Assembly: GCA_020161455.1 (NCBI GenBank)
Contig: JAIUNZ010000001.1
Coordinates: 620,001-684,000 of the forward strand
DNA: 64,000 nt
Direction: 5' to 3'
From: Bacteroidota bacterium
GTDB taxonomy: Bacteria; Bacteroidota; Bacteroidia; Flavobacteriales; Flavobacteriaceae
Translations under genes and position numbers: made by a program
Shown: in pieces, positions 16,976 to 26,342 of the stretch
How positions within the stretch are numbered: the stretch's first letter is position 1
Layout: each line of letters starts with the position of its first letter
Notes under the pieces: generated by a model
Databases searched by the model: none
Seen by the model: only the letters and a program-made list of their open reading frames with translations
Told to the model about the DNA's origin: nothing

Positions 16976-18313
16976 TTATTTCATTCCTTTCATGCCGCCC
17001 ATCATGCGCATCAAATTCTTTCCTCCAGAACCTTGCATCATCTTCATCATTTTGCTCATTTGGTCAAATTGTTTCATCAATTGATTGACTTCTTCAATTT
17101 TTCTTCCAGAACCTTTTGCGATTCGGGTTTTTCGTTTCATATCAATAATTGAAGGTTTTGTTCGTTCTTGAGGCGTCATTGAATATATAATTGCTTCAAC
17201 ATGTTTAAAAGCATCGTCTTCAATTTCAACATCTTTCAATGCTTTTCCAGCTCCAGGTATCATTCCGACTAGGTCTTTCATGTTACCCATTTTCTTTACT
17301 TGCTGAATTTGAGATAAGAAATCATCAAAACCAAATTCGTTTTTGGCAATTTTCTTTTGAATTTTTCGAGCTTCTTCTTCGTCATATTGTTCTTGTGCAC
17401 GTTCAACCAAGGAAACAACGTCACCCATTCCAAGAATTCTATCTGCCATACGTGCAGGATAAAACACATCAATAGCTTCCATTTTTTCACCTGTTCCGAT
17501 GAATTTAATTGGTTTATCAACTACCGATTTAATAGAAATAGCTGCTCCACCACGAGTATCACCATCTAATTTGGTTAAAATAACTCCGTCAAAATTCAAT
17601 TTATCGTTAAACGCTTTAGCAGTATTTACAGCATCTTGACCTGTCATCGAATCCACCACAAATAATGTTTCTTGTGGTTTAATTGCCGCATGAACATTAG
17701 CAATCTCGTTCATCATTTGCTCATCAATTGCTAAACGACCAGCTGTATCGACAATTACAACATTAAAACCATTAGATTTTGCATGATTGATTGCATTTTG
17801 AGCAATTTGAACTGGATTTTTATTTTCTGGTTCAGAGTAAACCTCAACACCAATTTGATCACCAACTACATGCAACTGATTTATTGCCGCAGGACGATAA
17901 ATATCACAAGCTACTAAAAGTGGTTTTTTTCCTTTTTTAGTTTTTAAATAATTAGCTAATTTTCCTGAGAAAGTAGTTTTACCCGAACCTTGTAAACCTG
18001 ACATCAAAATCACAGATGGATTTCCTGAAAGATTGATACCTGTTGCGTCTCCACCCATTAATTCGGTTAATTCGTCTTTAACGATTTTAACCATTAATTG
18101 TCCTGGTTGTAACGTAGTCAATACGTTTTCACCAATTGCTTTATCTTTTACACGAGTAGTAAAATCTTTTGCAATTTTAAAATTCACATCGGCATCCAAT
18201 AAAGCACGTCTTACTTCTTTTAAGGTTTCAGCAACATTTACTTCTGTAATTTTACCATGACCTTTTAAAACGTGTAATGCTTTATCTAACTTTTCACTTA
18301 AATTATTAAACAT
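16976..18313 (-). CDS. ffh: Signal recognition particle protein Ffh
   Basis: GTPase subunit of the signal recognition particle; it binds 4.5S RNA and signal peptides and docks with FtsY. In 445 residues it shows the N domain (1-95), the G domain with P-loop GLQGSGKTT (106-114), DTAGRL and TKLDGDTRGG, and the methionine-rich M domain (~330-445) ending in MMKMMQGSGG...MMGGMKGMK. The RNA-binding SGRK stretch is present (GSGRKIEEVN). A promoter pair lies just upstream and a terminator follows. Confidence 0.98.
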   Translation of the reverse strand: MFNNLSEKLDKALHVLKGHGKITEVNVAETLKEVRRALLDADVNFKIAKDFTTRVKDKAIGENVLTTLQPGQLMVKIVKDELTELMGGDATGINLSGNPSVILMSGLQGSGKTTFSGKLANYLKTKKGKKPLLVACDIYRPAAINQLHVVGDQIGVEVYSEPENKNPVQIAQNAINHAKSNGFNVVIVDTAGRLAIDEQMMNEIANVHAAIKPQETLFVVDSMTGQDAVNTAKAFNDKLNFDGVILTKLDGDTRGGAAISIKSVVDKPIKFIGTGEKMEAIDVFYPARMADRILGMGDVVSLVERAQEQYDEEEARKIQKKIAKNEFGFDDFLSQIQQVKKMGNMKDLVGMIPGAGKALKDVEIEDDAFKHVEAIIYSMTPQERTKPSIIDMKRKTRIAKGSGRKIEEVNQLMKQFDQMSKMMKMMQGSGGKNLMRMMGGMKGMK

Positions 18314-18335
18314 AATTTTCTTTTTTTAAGAAGTG

Positions 18336-18367
18336 CAAATATAAGTTTTAAGTTGCAGAGTTGCAAA
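18336..18367 (-). promoter_or_regulatory. Putative sigma-A promoter of ffh
   Basis: Read on the minus strand, TTTG (18367-18364) is followed after 20 nt by TATATTTG (18343-18336), 22 nt before the ATG at 18313. Confidence 0.6.
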
Positions 18368-18387
18368 GTAGAAAAAAGTATTTTCAA

Positions 18388-18418
18388 TAAAAAAACCAGC
18401 TTTTCAAAGCTGGTTTTA
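18388..18418 (-). terminator. Rho-independent terminator after the 18446 gene
   Basis: Inverted repeat AAAACCAGCTT (18392-18402) with AAGCTGGTTTT (18407-18417). On the minus strand it ends in a T7 run, so it terminates the 18446 gene, just upstream of the ffh promoter. Confidence 0.8.
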
Positions 18419-18445
18419 CTAACTATCATTAAACGAACACAAAAA

Positions 18446-18913
18446 TTAATTTTTGGTAAAAACTAAAATATCTGTACCACCATTTCCTCCACTAACATCA
18501 ATCAACGATATGGTGTTAGAACTGTAAGTAACTATATCCCAATCATCCGTTAAATCGGCGAAATCAGCAGGTGAAGAAAATAGAATATTAAAGTCTAAAT
18601 CACTACTTGGATTATCGTCATTACTATCATCAGAAGAAGTTACTGACCATGTTCCTGTATATGAATTTGTTCCATTAGTTGCTGTTAACATACTATTATT
18701 TCCAAAAGTAAAATTATAACCTGTAAAATGATTTGTTTCGTCATTGCCAGAATCTATATAACTTGTTACTCGCCAAGTTCCTTGTGAAGCAGCATTTATT
18801 ACTGGTGTTGGATCTTGTGAAGAAGAGCTTGAATTATCATCTGAAGAGCACATTGATGCTACATTTAGCATAAAAAGACAAAAAAGGATTGGAATTAAAA
18901 ATAATTTTTTCAT
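18446..18913 (-). CDS. Secreted lipocalin-like protein, paralogous to the 19046 gene's C-terminus
   Basis: A 155-residue exported protein. The signal peptide ends VASMC, then SSDDNSSSSS. The residue before Cys is Met, which is not canonical for signal peptidase II, yet the acidic run after Cys resembles the surface-export signal of Bacteroidota lipoproteins. The mature domain starts with GTWRVTSYIDSG and has HFTGYNFTF, a second TGTW strand and a C-terminal VSGGNGGTDILVFTKN, giving a lipocalin-like beta-barrel pattern. It shares this domain with the larger 19046 protein. It is the last gene of a minus-strand set divergent from the sigma-factor operon. Confidence 0.75.
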   Translation of the reverse strand: MKKLFLIPILFCLFMLNVASMCSSDDNSSSSSQDPTPVINAASQGTWRVTSYIDSGNDETNHFTGYNFTFGNNSMLTATNGTNSYTGTWSVTSSDDSNDDNPSSDLDFNILFSSPADFADLTDDWDIVTYSSNTISLIDVSGGNGGTDILVFTKN

Positions 18914-18931
18914 AATTTAAAATTTAGACTA

Positions 18932-19042
18932 TTAATTTGATTTAAGTTTTATTATATAAATGGTTAATCCTAGTATTACAATCCAAATTATTAATTGGAT
19001 AATAGGATAGTGCGTTTTATTGTTTTTGTTAGATTCACCCAT
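18932..19042 (-). CDS. 36-residue single-TM membrane peptide (unlisted small gene)
   Basis: On the minus strand ATG 19042-19040 opens a 36-codon frame ending at TAA 18934-18932. The start is MGESNKNNKTHYP. A continuous hydrophobic segment (IIQLIIWIVILGLTIYII) follows, then a basic KLKSN tail: one TM helix with a polar N-terminus and cytoplasmic positive end. It sits 3 nt after the stop of the 19046 gene and 18 nt before the 18446 gene, filling a gap between two related genes, so operon membership is likely. I know no family. It could still be chance in AT-rich DNA. Confidence 0.5.
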   Translation of the reverse strand: MGESNKNNKTHYPIIQLIIWIVILGLTIYIIKLKSN

Positions 19043-19045
19043 AAT

Positions 19046-20080
19046 TTAGTTTTTTGTAAAAGTCAAATAATCAGTTCCACCGTTTCCGCCACTAACATGT
19101 TTTAGTTTAATTAAAGTTGGTGTATATTCAATTATTCTCCAATCCTCTTCAATTTCATCCAGCAATAATCCATCAAAACTCAATTCTATTTTTTCGGCTC
19201 CGCTATCATTATATATATTCCATGTACCGCTTATAGTATTTGAATTTTTAATTGCCAGTGATGATCCGTTGCTATTAAATGTGAAATTGTATCCATTAAA
19301 ATAATTGGTTTCATCAACATCATCAAAGAAATATGAAATATACCAAGTTCCCGATGTAAAAATTTGGGTTAGTGTTGTATTATTGCTTCCACCATTAGAA
19401 TCATCGTCACAATCTGATATAGAATCTTCAATGAAATTCTCGAGTTCAGCATTATTATTTATCACAACATTTTGACCATTTGAGTTTGTTACAGAAATTG
19501 GAAAAACAACTGCCAATAAAGTGCTAGAATTTGTATTAGAAAGAAAATTAAACAACATTGAATTGCTTGTAATTGTTATTGTATTAGCAACTTGATTGTT
19601 ACTGTCGTAAATATTTAAGACTATTGGGTAATTAATGTTAATACAATCTATTTCATCAAAACCATCATCTTCATCACATTCATCAAGAACATCATCTAAA
19701 TCATTTGAATTTTGAAGAATTTGAGTTTGAAAATTTTGATAAACAATAGTTATTGGATATACAAAATTTACAATATCATCATCGTTTGAAAATTGGTTGA
19801 TAGCGTTTTGAACCAATTGATAATCTGATTGATTTGAAACAACAATTTGTTGATTATTGACTATCACAGTAACCGGAAGCTGAACACTAAAACAACTCGA
19901 ATTATCCAAAACATTATCAAAAGCAGTTGGAAATTGAGAAGTTCTTAAAAGTAAACCCGATAAAGCAGAACTACTTGTAAAAGTTTGGGTATCGTCTTGA
20001 ATGATAGTTTCTTCTTCCTTTTGGCAGCCAATTATACTTATCAGCATAAAAGATATTAGTATCGTACTATATTTTTTCAT
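19046..20080 (-). CDS. Large lipoprotein with C-terminal lipocalin-like domain
   Basis: A 344-residue lipoprotein. The signal peptide ends IIGC followed by QKEEETI, and that acidic stretch at +2 to +6 fits the Bacteroidota lipoprotein surface-export signal. The middle (~60-230) has repeated strands alternating with Asn/Asp-rich loops (VTVIVNNQQIVV, YPITIVYQNFQT, YPIVLNIYDSNNQ, FPISVTNSNGQN), suggesting three or four related beta units. The last ~105 residues (GTWYISYFFDD to the end) match the 18446 protein, including VSGGNGGTD.L.FTKN. It is first in a minus-strand set, divergent from the ECF sigma gene; it may be a target of that system or its surface partner (inference). Confidence 0.75.
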   Translation of the reverse strand: MKKYSTILISFMLISIIGCQKEEETIIQDDTQTFTSSSALSGLLLRTSQFPTAFDNVLDNSSCFSVQLPVTVIVNNQQIVVSNQSDYQLVQNAINQFSNDDDIVNFVYPITIVYQNFQTQILQNSNDLDDVLDECDEDDGFDEIDCININYPIVLNIYDSNNQVANTITITSNSMLFNFLSNTNSSTLLAVVFPISVTNSNGQNVVINNNAELENFIEDSISDCDDDSNGGSNNTTLTQIFTSGTWYISYFFDDVDETNYFNGYNFTFNSNGSSLAIKNSNTISGTWNIYNDSGAEKIELSFDGLLLDEIEEDWRIIEYTPTLIKLKHVSGGNGGTDYLTFTKN

Positions 20081-20183
20081 TTTTTAAATTGATTGCTTTT
20101 ATCTATAAAACAAGTTATTTGTATTTTTCCCTACCAGGAATTAAAAAAAAATTTAACTTTACACAACTAAGTCAAATAAATAA

Positions 20184-20705
20184 ATGAAAAACAATTCATT
20201 TTCAAATACTTGTGAAGAAAATATATTTTCTGATTTTTTTAATAAAAATATAAAGTCGTTACGCAATTTTTTATTTTACAAATTTGGAAATGAAAAACAA
20301 GCAGAAGATTTGGCTCAAGATGCTTTTATAAAATTATGGCAGAATTGTAAAGATGTTCCAATAGAAAAAGCAAAATCATATGTTTATACTATTGCCAATA
20401 ATGCTTCGTTAAATGTAAAAGCGCACGAAAAAGTTGCTTTAAAATATTCTCAAAACAATGCTCAAAAAAGTTCTACAAATGAATCGCCTGAATTTCTTTT
20501 AGAAGAAGAAGAATTCAAAAGTAAATTATTAAAAGCAATCGAAAATTTAAACGAAATTCATAGAACTACTTTTTTGATGAATAGAATTGACGGAAAAAAA
20601 TATACCGAAATTGCAGAAGAACTTAATATATCTGTAAAAGCTGTTGAAAAGCGAATTCACACAGCTTTAGTTGAACTTAGAAAAGAATTTTCAAATTTCA
20701 AGTAG
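20184..20705 (+). CDS. ECF-type RNA polymerase sigma-70 factor
   Basis: A 173-residue sigma factor. Region 2 is seen in SLRNFLFYKFGNEKQAEDLAQD followed by AFIKLWQ. Region 4 is seen in LNEIHRTTFLMNRIDGKKY followed by the helix-turn-helix TEIAEELNISVKAVEKRIHTAL. There is no region 3, as expected for extracytoplasmic function sigmas. It is followed by a FecR-type anti-sigma and a TonB receptor with an N-terminal STN domain, the classical cell-surface signalling trio. It probably directs transcription of this operon and possibly of the divergent lipoprotein genes. Confidence 0.92.
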   Translation: MKNNSFSNTCEENIFSDFFNKNIKSLRNFLFYKFGNEKQAEDLAQDAFIKLWQNCKDVPIEKAKSYVYTIANNASLNVKAHEKVALKYSQNNAQKSSTNESPEFLLEEEEFKSKLLKAIENLNEIHRTTFLMNRIDGKKYTEIAEELNISVKAVEKRIHTALVELRKEFSNFK

Positions 20706-20754
20706 GGTAAAAATGTACAAAACTGTTTTATTAACGTAACTTATAGACAAATCT

Positions 20755-21663
20755 ATGGAAGAAAATTATCCATTAGCAGATTGGCTCAATAATAAAACTT
20801 CGGATGAAACATTAAATAATGATTTCAGCGAGGATGATATTACTATTCTTTCTAAAATAAAAAAATATTCAGCTCAACTTGAAACTCCAGTTTTTGATGA
20901 ACAAAAAGTTTTAACCAATATTCTTTCATCTCCAAAACAAAAAGTTGTTCATCTAAATTATAATTGGATTTTTAAAATAGCTGCACTATTTATTATTATC
21001 TTAGGGTTGTATTTTAGTTTTACCTTTTTATCAAATACTAATTTCACTGCTGAAAATGGTTCAGAAACCGCTTTGATTTTGCCTGATGAATCTGAAGTTA
21101 TATTAAATTCAGGCTCAAATTTAAGTTATAAAAAATGGAATTGGGAAAACAATAGATTGATAAAATTAGAAGGCGAAGCTTTTTTTAAGGTTGCTAAAGG
21201 GAAAAAATTTGAAGTTAACACAACAGCTGGAAAAGTTACTGTTTTAGGAACTCAATTTAATGTTAAACAACGTAATAATCGTTTTGAAGTTACCTGTTAT
21301 GAAGGAAAAGTACAAGTAATATATCGTGACAAAATTGTTATCCTAACTAAAGGAATGAAAACAATTTTTGAAAACGATAAAATCTTAGATGTTCCAAATA
21401 CATTTATAAATCAACCTGAATGGATAAATGATGAAATTGTATTTTATAAAGAAAATTTAAATAATATTATTTCAGAAATTGAACGAAAATATAATGTTAC
21501 AATTGAGTTAAACAGCAACAACAACCAACAGGTTTTTTCTGGAAATATTCCATCAAATAATATAAATATAGCTTTAGAAATTTTAACTAAAACCTATCAC
21601 TTAAAAATTGCAAAAAAGACAGCTAATAAAATTACTTTAATCGAAATCAATGTTCAGAAATAG
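20755..21663 (+). CDS. FecR-family anti-sigma factor
   Basis: A 302-residue inner-membrane regulator. A cytoplasmic N-terminal part (1-75) binds the sigma factor, then comes one TM helix (~76-98, IAALFIIILGLYFSFTFL). A periplasmic FecR domain includes AENGSETALILPDESEVILN and LEGEAFFKVAKGKKFEVNT. The C-terminal DUF4974-type domain (~220-302) interacts with the receptor STN domain in this family. It starts 49 nt after the sigma gene and overlaps the receptor gene's ATG by 14 nt. Confidence 0.93.
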   Translation: MEENYPLADWLNNKTSDETLNNDFSEDDITILSKIKKYSAQLETPVFDEQKVLTNILSSPKQKVVHLNYNWIFKIAALFIIILGLYFSFTFLSNTNFTAENGSETALILPDESEVILNSGSNLSYKKWNWENNRLIKLEGEAFFKVAKGKKFEVNTTAGKVTVLGTQFNVKQRNNRFEVTCYEGKVQVIYRDKIVILTKGMKTIFENDKILDVPNTFINQPEWINDEIVFYKENLNNIISEIERKYNVTIELNSNNNQQVFSGNIPSNNINIALEILTKTYHLKIAKKTANKITLIEINVQK

Positions 21664-24173
21664 AACATTTAATAGTGTATTTTGCATTTTAATTTCTCTT
21701 TTTTACTCTTATGCTCAAGTAGAAAAGCAGGCTATTCCATTGAAAGAAATTTTAGCTCAAATTTCAAAACAACATGATGTAAAATTCAATTACATCGAAG
21801 ATGAAATTATTCTGTTTGCATTAATTCCTCCAAAAAAAGAATTAAATCTTGAACAAAAATTAAATTATTTATCAAGCGAAACTAAACTCACTTTCCATAA
21901 AATTTCAAGTAAATATTACACCATTTCTAACGATAAAAAATTAGACAAACCATTGTGCGGTTATTTAATTAATGAAGAAACAAAAACTGGTATTGAAAAT
22001 GCCTTAATAATTATAGAAAACACCAATACTAGCACTTTTTCTGATACCAATGGATATTTTGAATTGCCAAAAATTTCATCTAATACTATTAAAATTGAAC
22101 ATCAAGGATTTGAGAATATTGAAATAAATCCTGAAGATTTATATGTCATAAATTGTCCAAATTTTTATTTAAAACCTATCATTCAAACATTAGAAGAAGT
22201 AAAAACAGGTTTATATTTAACCACTGGTATTTTCAAAAAAAATGATGGTTCTAATTATTAAACCCAAAAACTTTGGAATTCTACCCGGATTGACAGAACC
22301 GGATGTTTTGCAAACCATGCAGCAAATTCCTGGTATCATAAGTATAGACGAAACCATTTCAAATATCAGTGTTCGTGGCGGAACACATGACCAAAACTTA
22401 TTCCTGTGGAATGATATTAGAATGTATCAAACTGGGCACTTTTTTGGATTAATTTCGGCATTTAACCCTACATTATCACATACCATTTCAATTACTAAAA
22501 ATGGAAGTTCAGCATTTTTCGGAGAAAGTGTTTCTAGTTTAGTTACCTTATCTTCAAGAAGTGAAAATGACGAAAAACCAACTACAACCATTGGTTCAAA
22601 TATGATTAGCGCTGAGTTTTATAAGAAATTAAAATTATCAAAAACAACCTCGATTACCATTTCTGGAAGAAGATCATTGACCGATTTCTTCAGTTCTCCA
22701 ACATTTAAAAATTATAGTAAACGTATTTTTCAAAATACTGAAATCACCGATTTAAGTACTAATCAAATTGTTGATTATAACAACAATGTTGACTTTTATT
22801 TTTATGATGCGTCAATTCAGTTACAACAAAAAATTGGCAAAAAAAATGAATTAAATCTGGATTTAATAACCATAAAAAATCATTTGGATTTTGAAGAATA
22901 TTCGGCTACTGATAGTTCTAGAAGTGAATTGAAACAAACAAATTTTGGTGGCTCATTGTCTTGGAAAACTAATTGGAATGAAAAAAATTCGACACAAATT
23001 ATTTCTAGTTTTTCTAATTATAATCTGATTTCTGAAAATCAAACTTTGGAAAGCAATCAAACTTTAAACCAAGAAAATAAAGTATTAGATTTAGCATTAA
23101 AACTTCAGCATAACTATGCAGTTTCAAACAAATTCAAACTTGGTTTTGGTTATCAAATAAATGAAATAGGAGTTACCAATTTTGATGAAATTAACCTTCC
23201 AATATTTTCAAGAACAATTACAAACGTATTAATTTCTCATGCAGGAATTACCGAAGGCACATTTCAATCGAACAATAAAAAAAGCATATTGAAACTTGGT
23301 GTTAGAGGAAATTATTTTGAAAAATTCAACGAAGTTTTAATTGAGCCAAGATTACAATTCAATCAAAAAATCAGCAATAATTTTAACTTAGAAATTCTAG
23401 GAGAATTTAAAAGTCAAACGCTTTCTCAAATAATTGATTTACAACAAGATTTTTTAGGCATTGAAAAAAGACGTTGGACATTGGCGAATAATGAATCAAT
23501 TCCTATTCAAAAAAGCAAACAAGTTTCAATTGGGTTTACTTTTAAAAAGAATAATTGGTTAATAAATCTGGATAATTTTTATAAAGAAATTGATGGAATA
23601 ACCACTAGCAGTCAAGGGTTTCAAAACCAATTTGAATTTATAAAATCAACTGGAAGTTACGCTGTTTTTGGAAGCGAATTGTTGATACAAAAGAATTTTG
23701 GAAATTTTTACACTTGGATTAATTATACTTTTAATGAAAATAATTATTCATTTGAAGCCTTAACCAATGGAGATTTTCAAAATAATTTTGAAATCATGCA
23801 TACAATAAATTGGTCGGCTATTTATGAATGGAATAATTTGAAAATTGCACTTGGTTCAAAATATCATACCGGAAGACCAATTACAACTCCTTTAAATCTG
23901 TTTGTAACCGAAGCTAATCCTAATATTATTTACGATTTACCAAATAGAAGCAAACTTGACGACTATTTTCAAATGAATTTTTCGGTTTCTAAAAAATGGA
24001 ATTTTAATGATACTTTAAACTTGCAAACAGCATTTTCAATCATTAATTTTTTGAACACGAAAAATAGCATTAACCGATTTTATAGAGTAAACAGCAACAA
24101 TAATTCAATTGAAAGTGTTGATACATATTCTATGCAGTTTACGCCTAACTTTAGTTTTAAACTAAGTTTTTAA
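21650..24173 (+). pseudogene. TonB-dependent receptor with STN domain, split by an apparent frameshift
   Basis: Two adjacent frames make one receptor. Part 1 (21650-22261, 203 residues) has a signal peptide, an STN signalling domain (AIPLKEILAQISKQHDVKFNY to YYTIS) and a carboxypeptidase-regulatory-like domain (LCGYLINEETKTGIENAL). Part 2 (22242-24173, 643 residues) has IIKPKNFGILPGLTEPDVLQTM, the plug (ISNISVRGGTHDQNLFLW) and the beta-barrel to a C-terminal FKLSF. The break lies at 22235-22260: an A8 run (22235-22242) or the tctaatt just after it. Removing one base would give FKK..I.IIKPKNFGILPG, one ~845-residue protein. It may be a sequencing error, a real null allele or frameshifting. The receptor should bind an outer-membrane ligand and signal through the upstream FecR/sigma pair. 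Confidence 0.8.
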
Positions 24174-24174
24174 A

Positions 24175-26316
24175 TTACATTCTTTCAGGAACGTCAATTC
24201 CAAGTAAACTAAAAGCTAACTTAATTGTTTCGCCTACTTTTTTAGAAAGTTGTACTCTAAAAATTTTCTTTTCAAGATTTTCTTCACCCAAAATTGAAAC
24301 CGATTGATAAAACGAATTGTATTCTTTTACTAAATCATAAGTATAATTAGCAACTAAAGCTGGACTATGGTTATGAGCAGCATTTTGAATCACTTCAGGA
24401 AAAAGTTCCAGCTGTTTTATCAATTCTTTCTCTTTTTCGTGTAAAACTTCTAGAGAACTTTTAGCACTGAAATCAAAATCTGCTTTTCTTAAAATCGATT
24501 GGATTCGAGCATAAGTATACTGAATAAACGGACCAGTATTTCCTGCGAAATCAACTGATTCCTCAGGATTGAAAAGAATTTGTTTCTTTGGATCAACTTT
24601 TAAGATATAATATTTTAGAGCACCAAGTCCAATTGTTTTAAATAATTGTTCTTTTTCAGTTTCAGAATATCCATCAAGTTTTCCTAATTCTTCAGAAATT
24701 GTTTTAGCAGTAGAAGTCATTTCTTCCATTAAATCATCAGCATCAACAACAGTTCCTTCACGAGATTTCATTTTACCTGAAGGTAACTCAACCATTCCAT
24801 AACTTAAGTGGAATAAGTTTTCTGCCCAATCAAAGCCTAGCTTTTTCAGAATTAAAAACAATACTTTAAAGTGATAATCTTGTTCGTTACCAACTGTGTA
24901 AACCATTCCACCAACATCGGGAAAATCTTTTACACGTTGAATAGCTGTTCCAATATCTTGTGTCATGTAAACTGCTGTTCCATCCGAACGAAGTACAATT
25001 TTTCTATCCAATCCTTCATCGGTTAAATCGATCCAAACTGAACCATCCGAATCTTTTTCAAAAATACCTTTTTCAAGTCCAAACTGAACCACTTCTTTTC
25101 CTAATAAATAGGTATTGCTTTCATAATAATAGGAATCAAAATCAACGCCAAGATTTTTATAGGTTTGTGCAAAACCATCGTAAACCCATTGGTTCATAGT
25201 TTTCCAAAGTTCAATAACTTCAGGCTTTCCAGCTTCCCAATCTAAAAGCATTTGTTGAGCTTCTTTTAAAATTTCAACTTCAGAAATAACTTTTTTATCA
25301 TTTTCAAGTTCTTTTAATATCACAGGAAGATATTTACTTATTTTTTCTTTAATAATTAATTCATCTTCATTATTTCTAACACTACTATTATCTAAACTTA
25401 AAATATCATTATGTTCAACGAAATTAATAAAAACCTTTTTTTTGTCGATTATTAATTTATCTAACTGATTATTTTCATTTAAAAGTGCATTACTACTCAA
25501 AAAAACCTTAGTTTCTAATATTTCTTTATCTATAGAAAGAACTATACCAATGTATTCTCTTAATGCTAATTGATAACCATTATTTATTTTAGTTAAAATT
25601 GGATCGTTTTCATTCGTTAAAATGTTCCATTCTTTTGAAATCTTCGATCTATTAACAATTTCAATTAACTCTCTTTTTGCAGCATCCTTTAATTGAGATT
25701 TAAATTCTCTATCATACTCAACATAGAAATTACCCACTAATTTATCGCCTTTTAATCCTGTAGATTCTGGTGTTTGACCATTTCCAAATTTTTGCCATGC
25801 TAACATTGACTTACAGATATGAATGCCGCGGTCGTTAATAATTTGAGTTTTATAAACTTTTTTACCAGATGCTTTGATTATTTCAGCAACCGAATATCCT
25901 AAAAGGTTATTACGAACATGTCCAAGATGTAATGGTTTATTAGTGTTTGGAGAAGAATATTCAACCATTACAGCTTTATCATTTTCACTTGTAGAAGCAA
26001 AACCGAAAGTAGCATTTTGGTTTATATTATTAAAAAAGTTTACATAATAATTATCAGAAATTACAATGTTTAAAAATCCAGCTACCACATTAAACTTTTC
26101 TACTTCAGCAACATTTTCAACTAAATAATTACCAATTTTAGTACCAATTTCTACTGGATTTCCTTTAATAACTTTCAATAATGGAAAAATAACCATTGTG
26201 ATATCACCTTCAAAATCTTTCCTAGTGTTTTGAAATTCTATTTTTTCTAAAGAAGTATCAAATAAAACCAATACAGATTTTTTGATATGCGGTATTAAAA
26301 TTTCGGATAAAGACAT
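24175..26316 (-). CDS. argS: Arginyl-tRNA synthetase with an internal insertion
   Basis: Charges tRNA-Arg. It has the N-terminal Add-1-type domain, the HIGH-like SSPNTNKPLHLGHVRNN (HLGH at 130-133), the KMSK-like SGKMKSREG (~513-521) and the C-terminal anticodon-binding domain ending GIDVPERM. The product is 713 residues; flavobacterial ArgS is usually about 590 (from memory). The excess lies between GNFYVEYDREFKSQLKD (~196-211) and EAQQMLLDWEAGKPEV (~352-367), where the family normally has about 25 residues. Roughly 115-120 extra residues (nt ~25270-25690) are helix-forming and Asn/Lys/Ile-rich. All catalytic motifs are intact, so the enzyme is probably active. The gene lies 1 nt after the convergent receptor gene. 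Confidence 0.95.
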   Translation of the reverse strand: MSLSEILIPHIKKSVLVLFDTSLEKIEFQNTRKDFEGDITMVIFPLLKVIKGNPVEIGTKIGNYLVENVAEVEKFNVVAGFLNIVISDNYYVNFFNNINQNATFGFASTSENDKAVMVEYSSPNTNKPLHLGHVRNNLLGYSVAEIIKASGKKVYKTQIINDRGIHICKSMLAWQKFGNGQTPESTGLKGDKLVGNFYVEYDREFKSQLKDAAKRELIEIVNRSKISKEWNILTNENDPILTKINNGYQLALREYIGIVLSIDKEILETKVFLSSNALLNENNQLDKLIIDKKKVFINFVEHNDILSLDNSSVRNNEDELIIKEKISKYLPVILKELENDKKVISEVEILKEAQQMLLDWEAGKPEVIELWKTMNQWVYDGFAQTYKNLGVDFDSYYYESNTYLLGKEVVQFGLEKGIFEKDSDGSVWIDLTDEGLDRKIVLRSDGTAVYMTQDIGTAIQRVKDFPDVGGMVYTVGNEQDYHFKVLFLILKKLGFDWAENLFHLSYGMVELPSGKMKSREGTVVDADDLMEEMTSTAKTISEELGKLDGYSETEKEQLFKTIGLGALKYYILKVDPKKQILFNPEESVDFAGNTGPFIQYTYARIQSILRKADFDFSAKSSLEVLHEKEKELIKQLELFPEVIQNAAHNHSPALVANYTYDLVKEYNSFYQSVSILGEENLEKKIFRVQLSKKVGETIKLAFSLLGIDVPERM

Positions 26317-26334
26317 GATATTTTTTTAAGAATG

Positions 26335-26342
26335 CAAAGATA
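26335..26342 (-). promoter_or_regulatory. Putative -7 element before argS
   Basis: CAAAGATA on the plus strand reads TATCTTTG (TAnnTTTG) on the minus strand, 19 nt before the argS ATG. No TTG lies at the usual spacing. Confidence 0.35.

Noticed and set aside
25200..25700. Intein or group of extein joins in argS
   Set aside because: No Cys/Ser start block and no His-Asn plus Cys/Ser/Thr end was found at the borders. The only HN pair is followed by Asp, and the length is too short for a normal intein.
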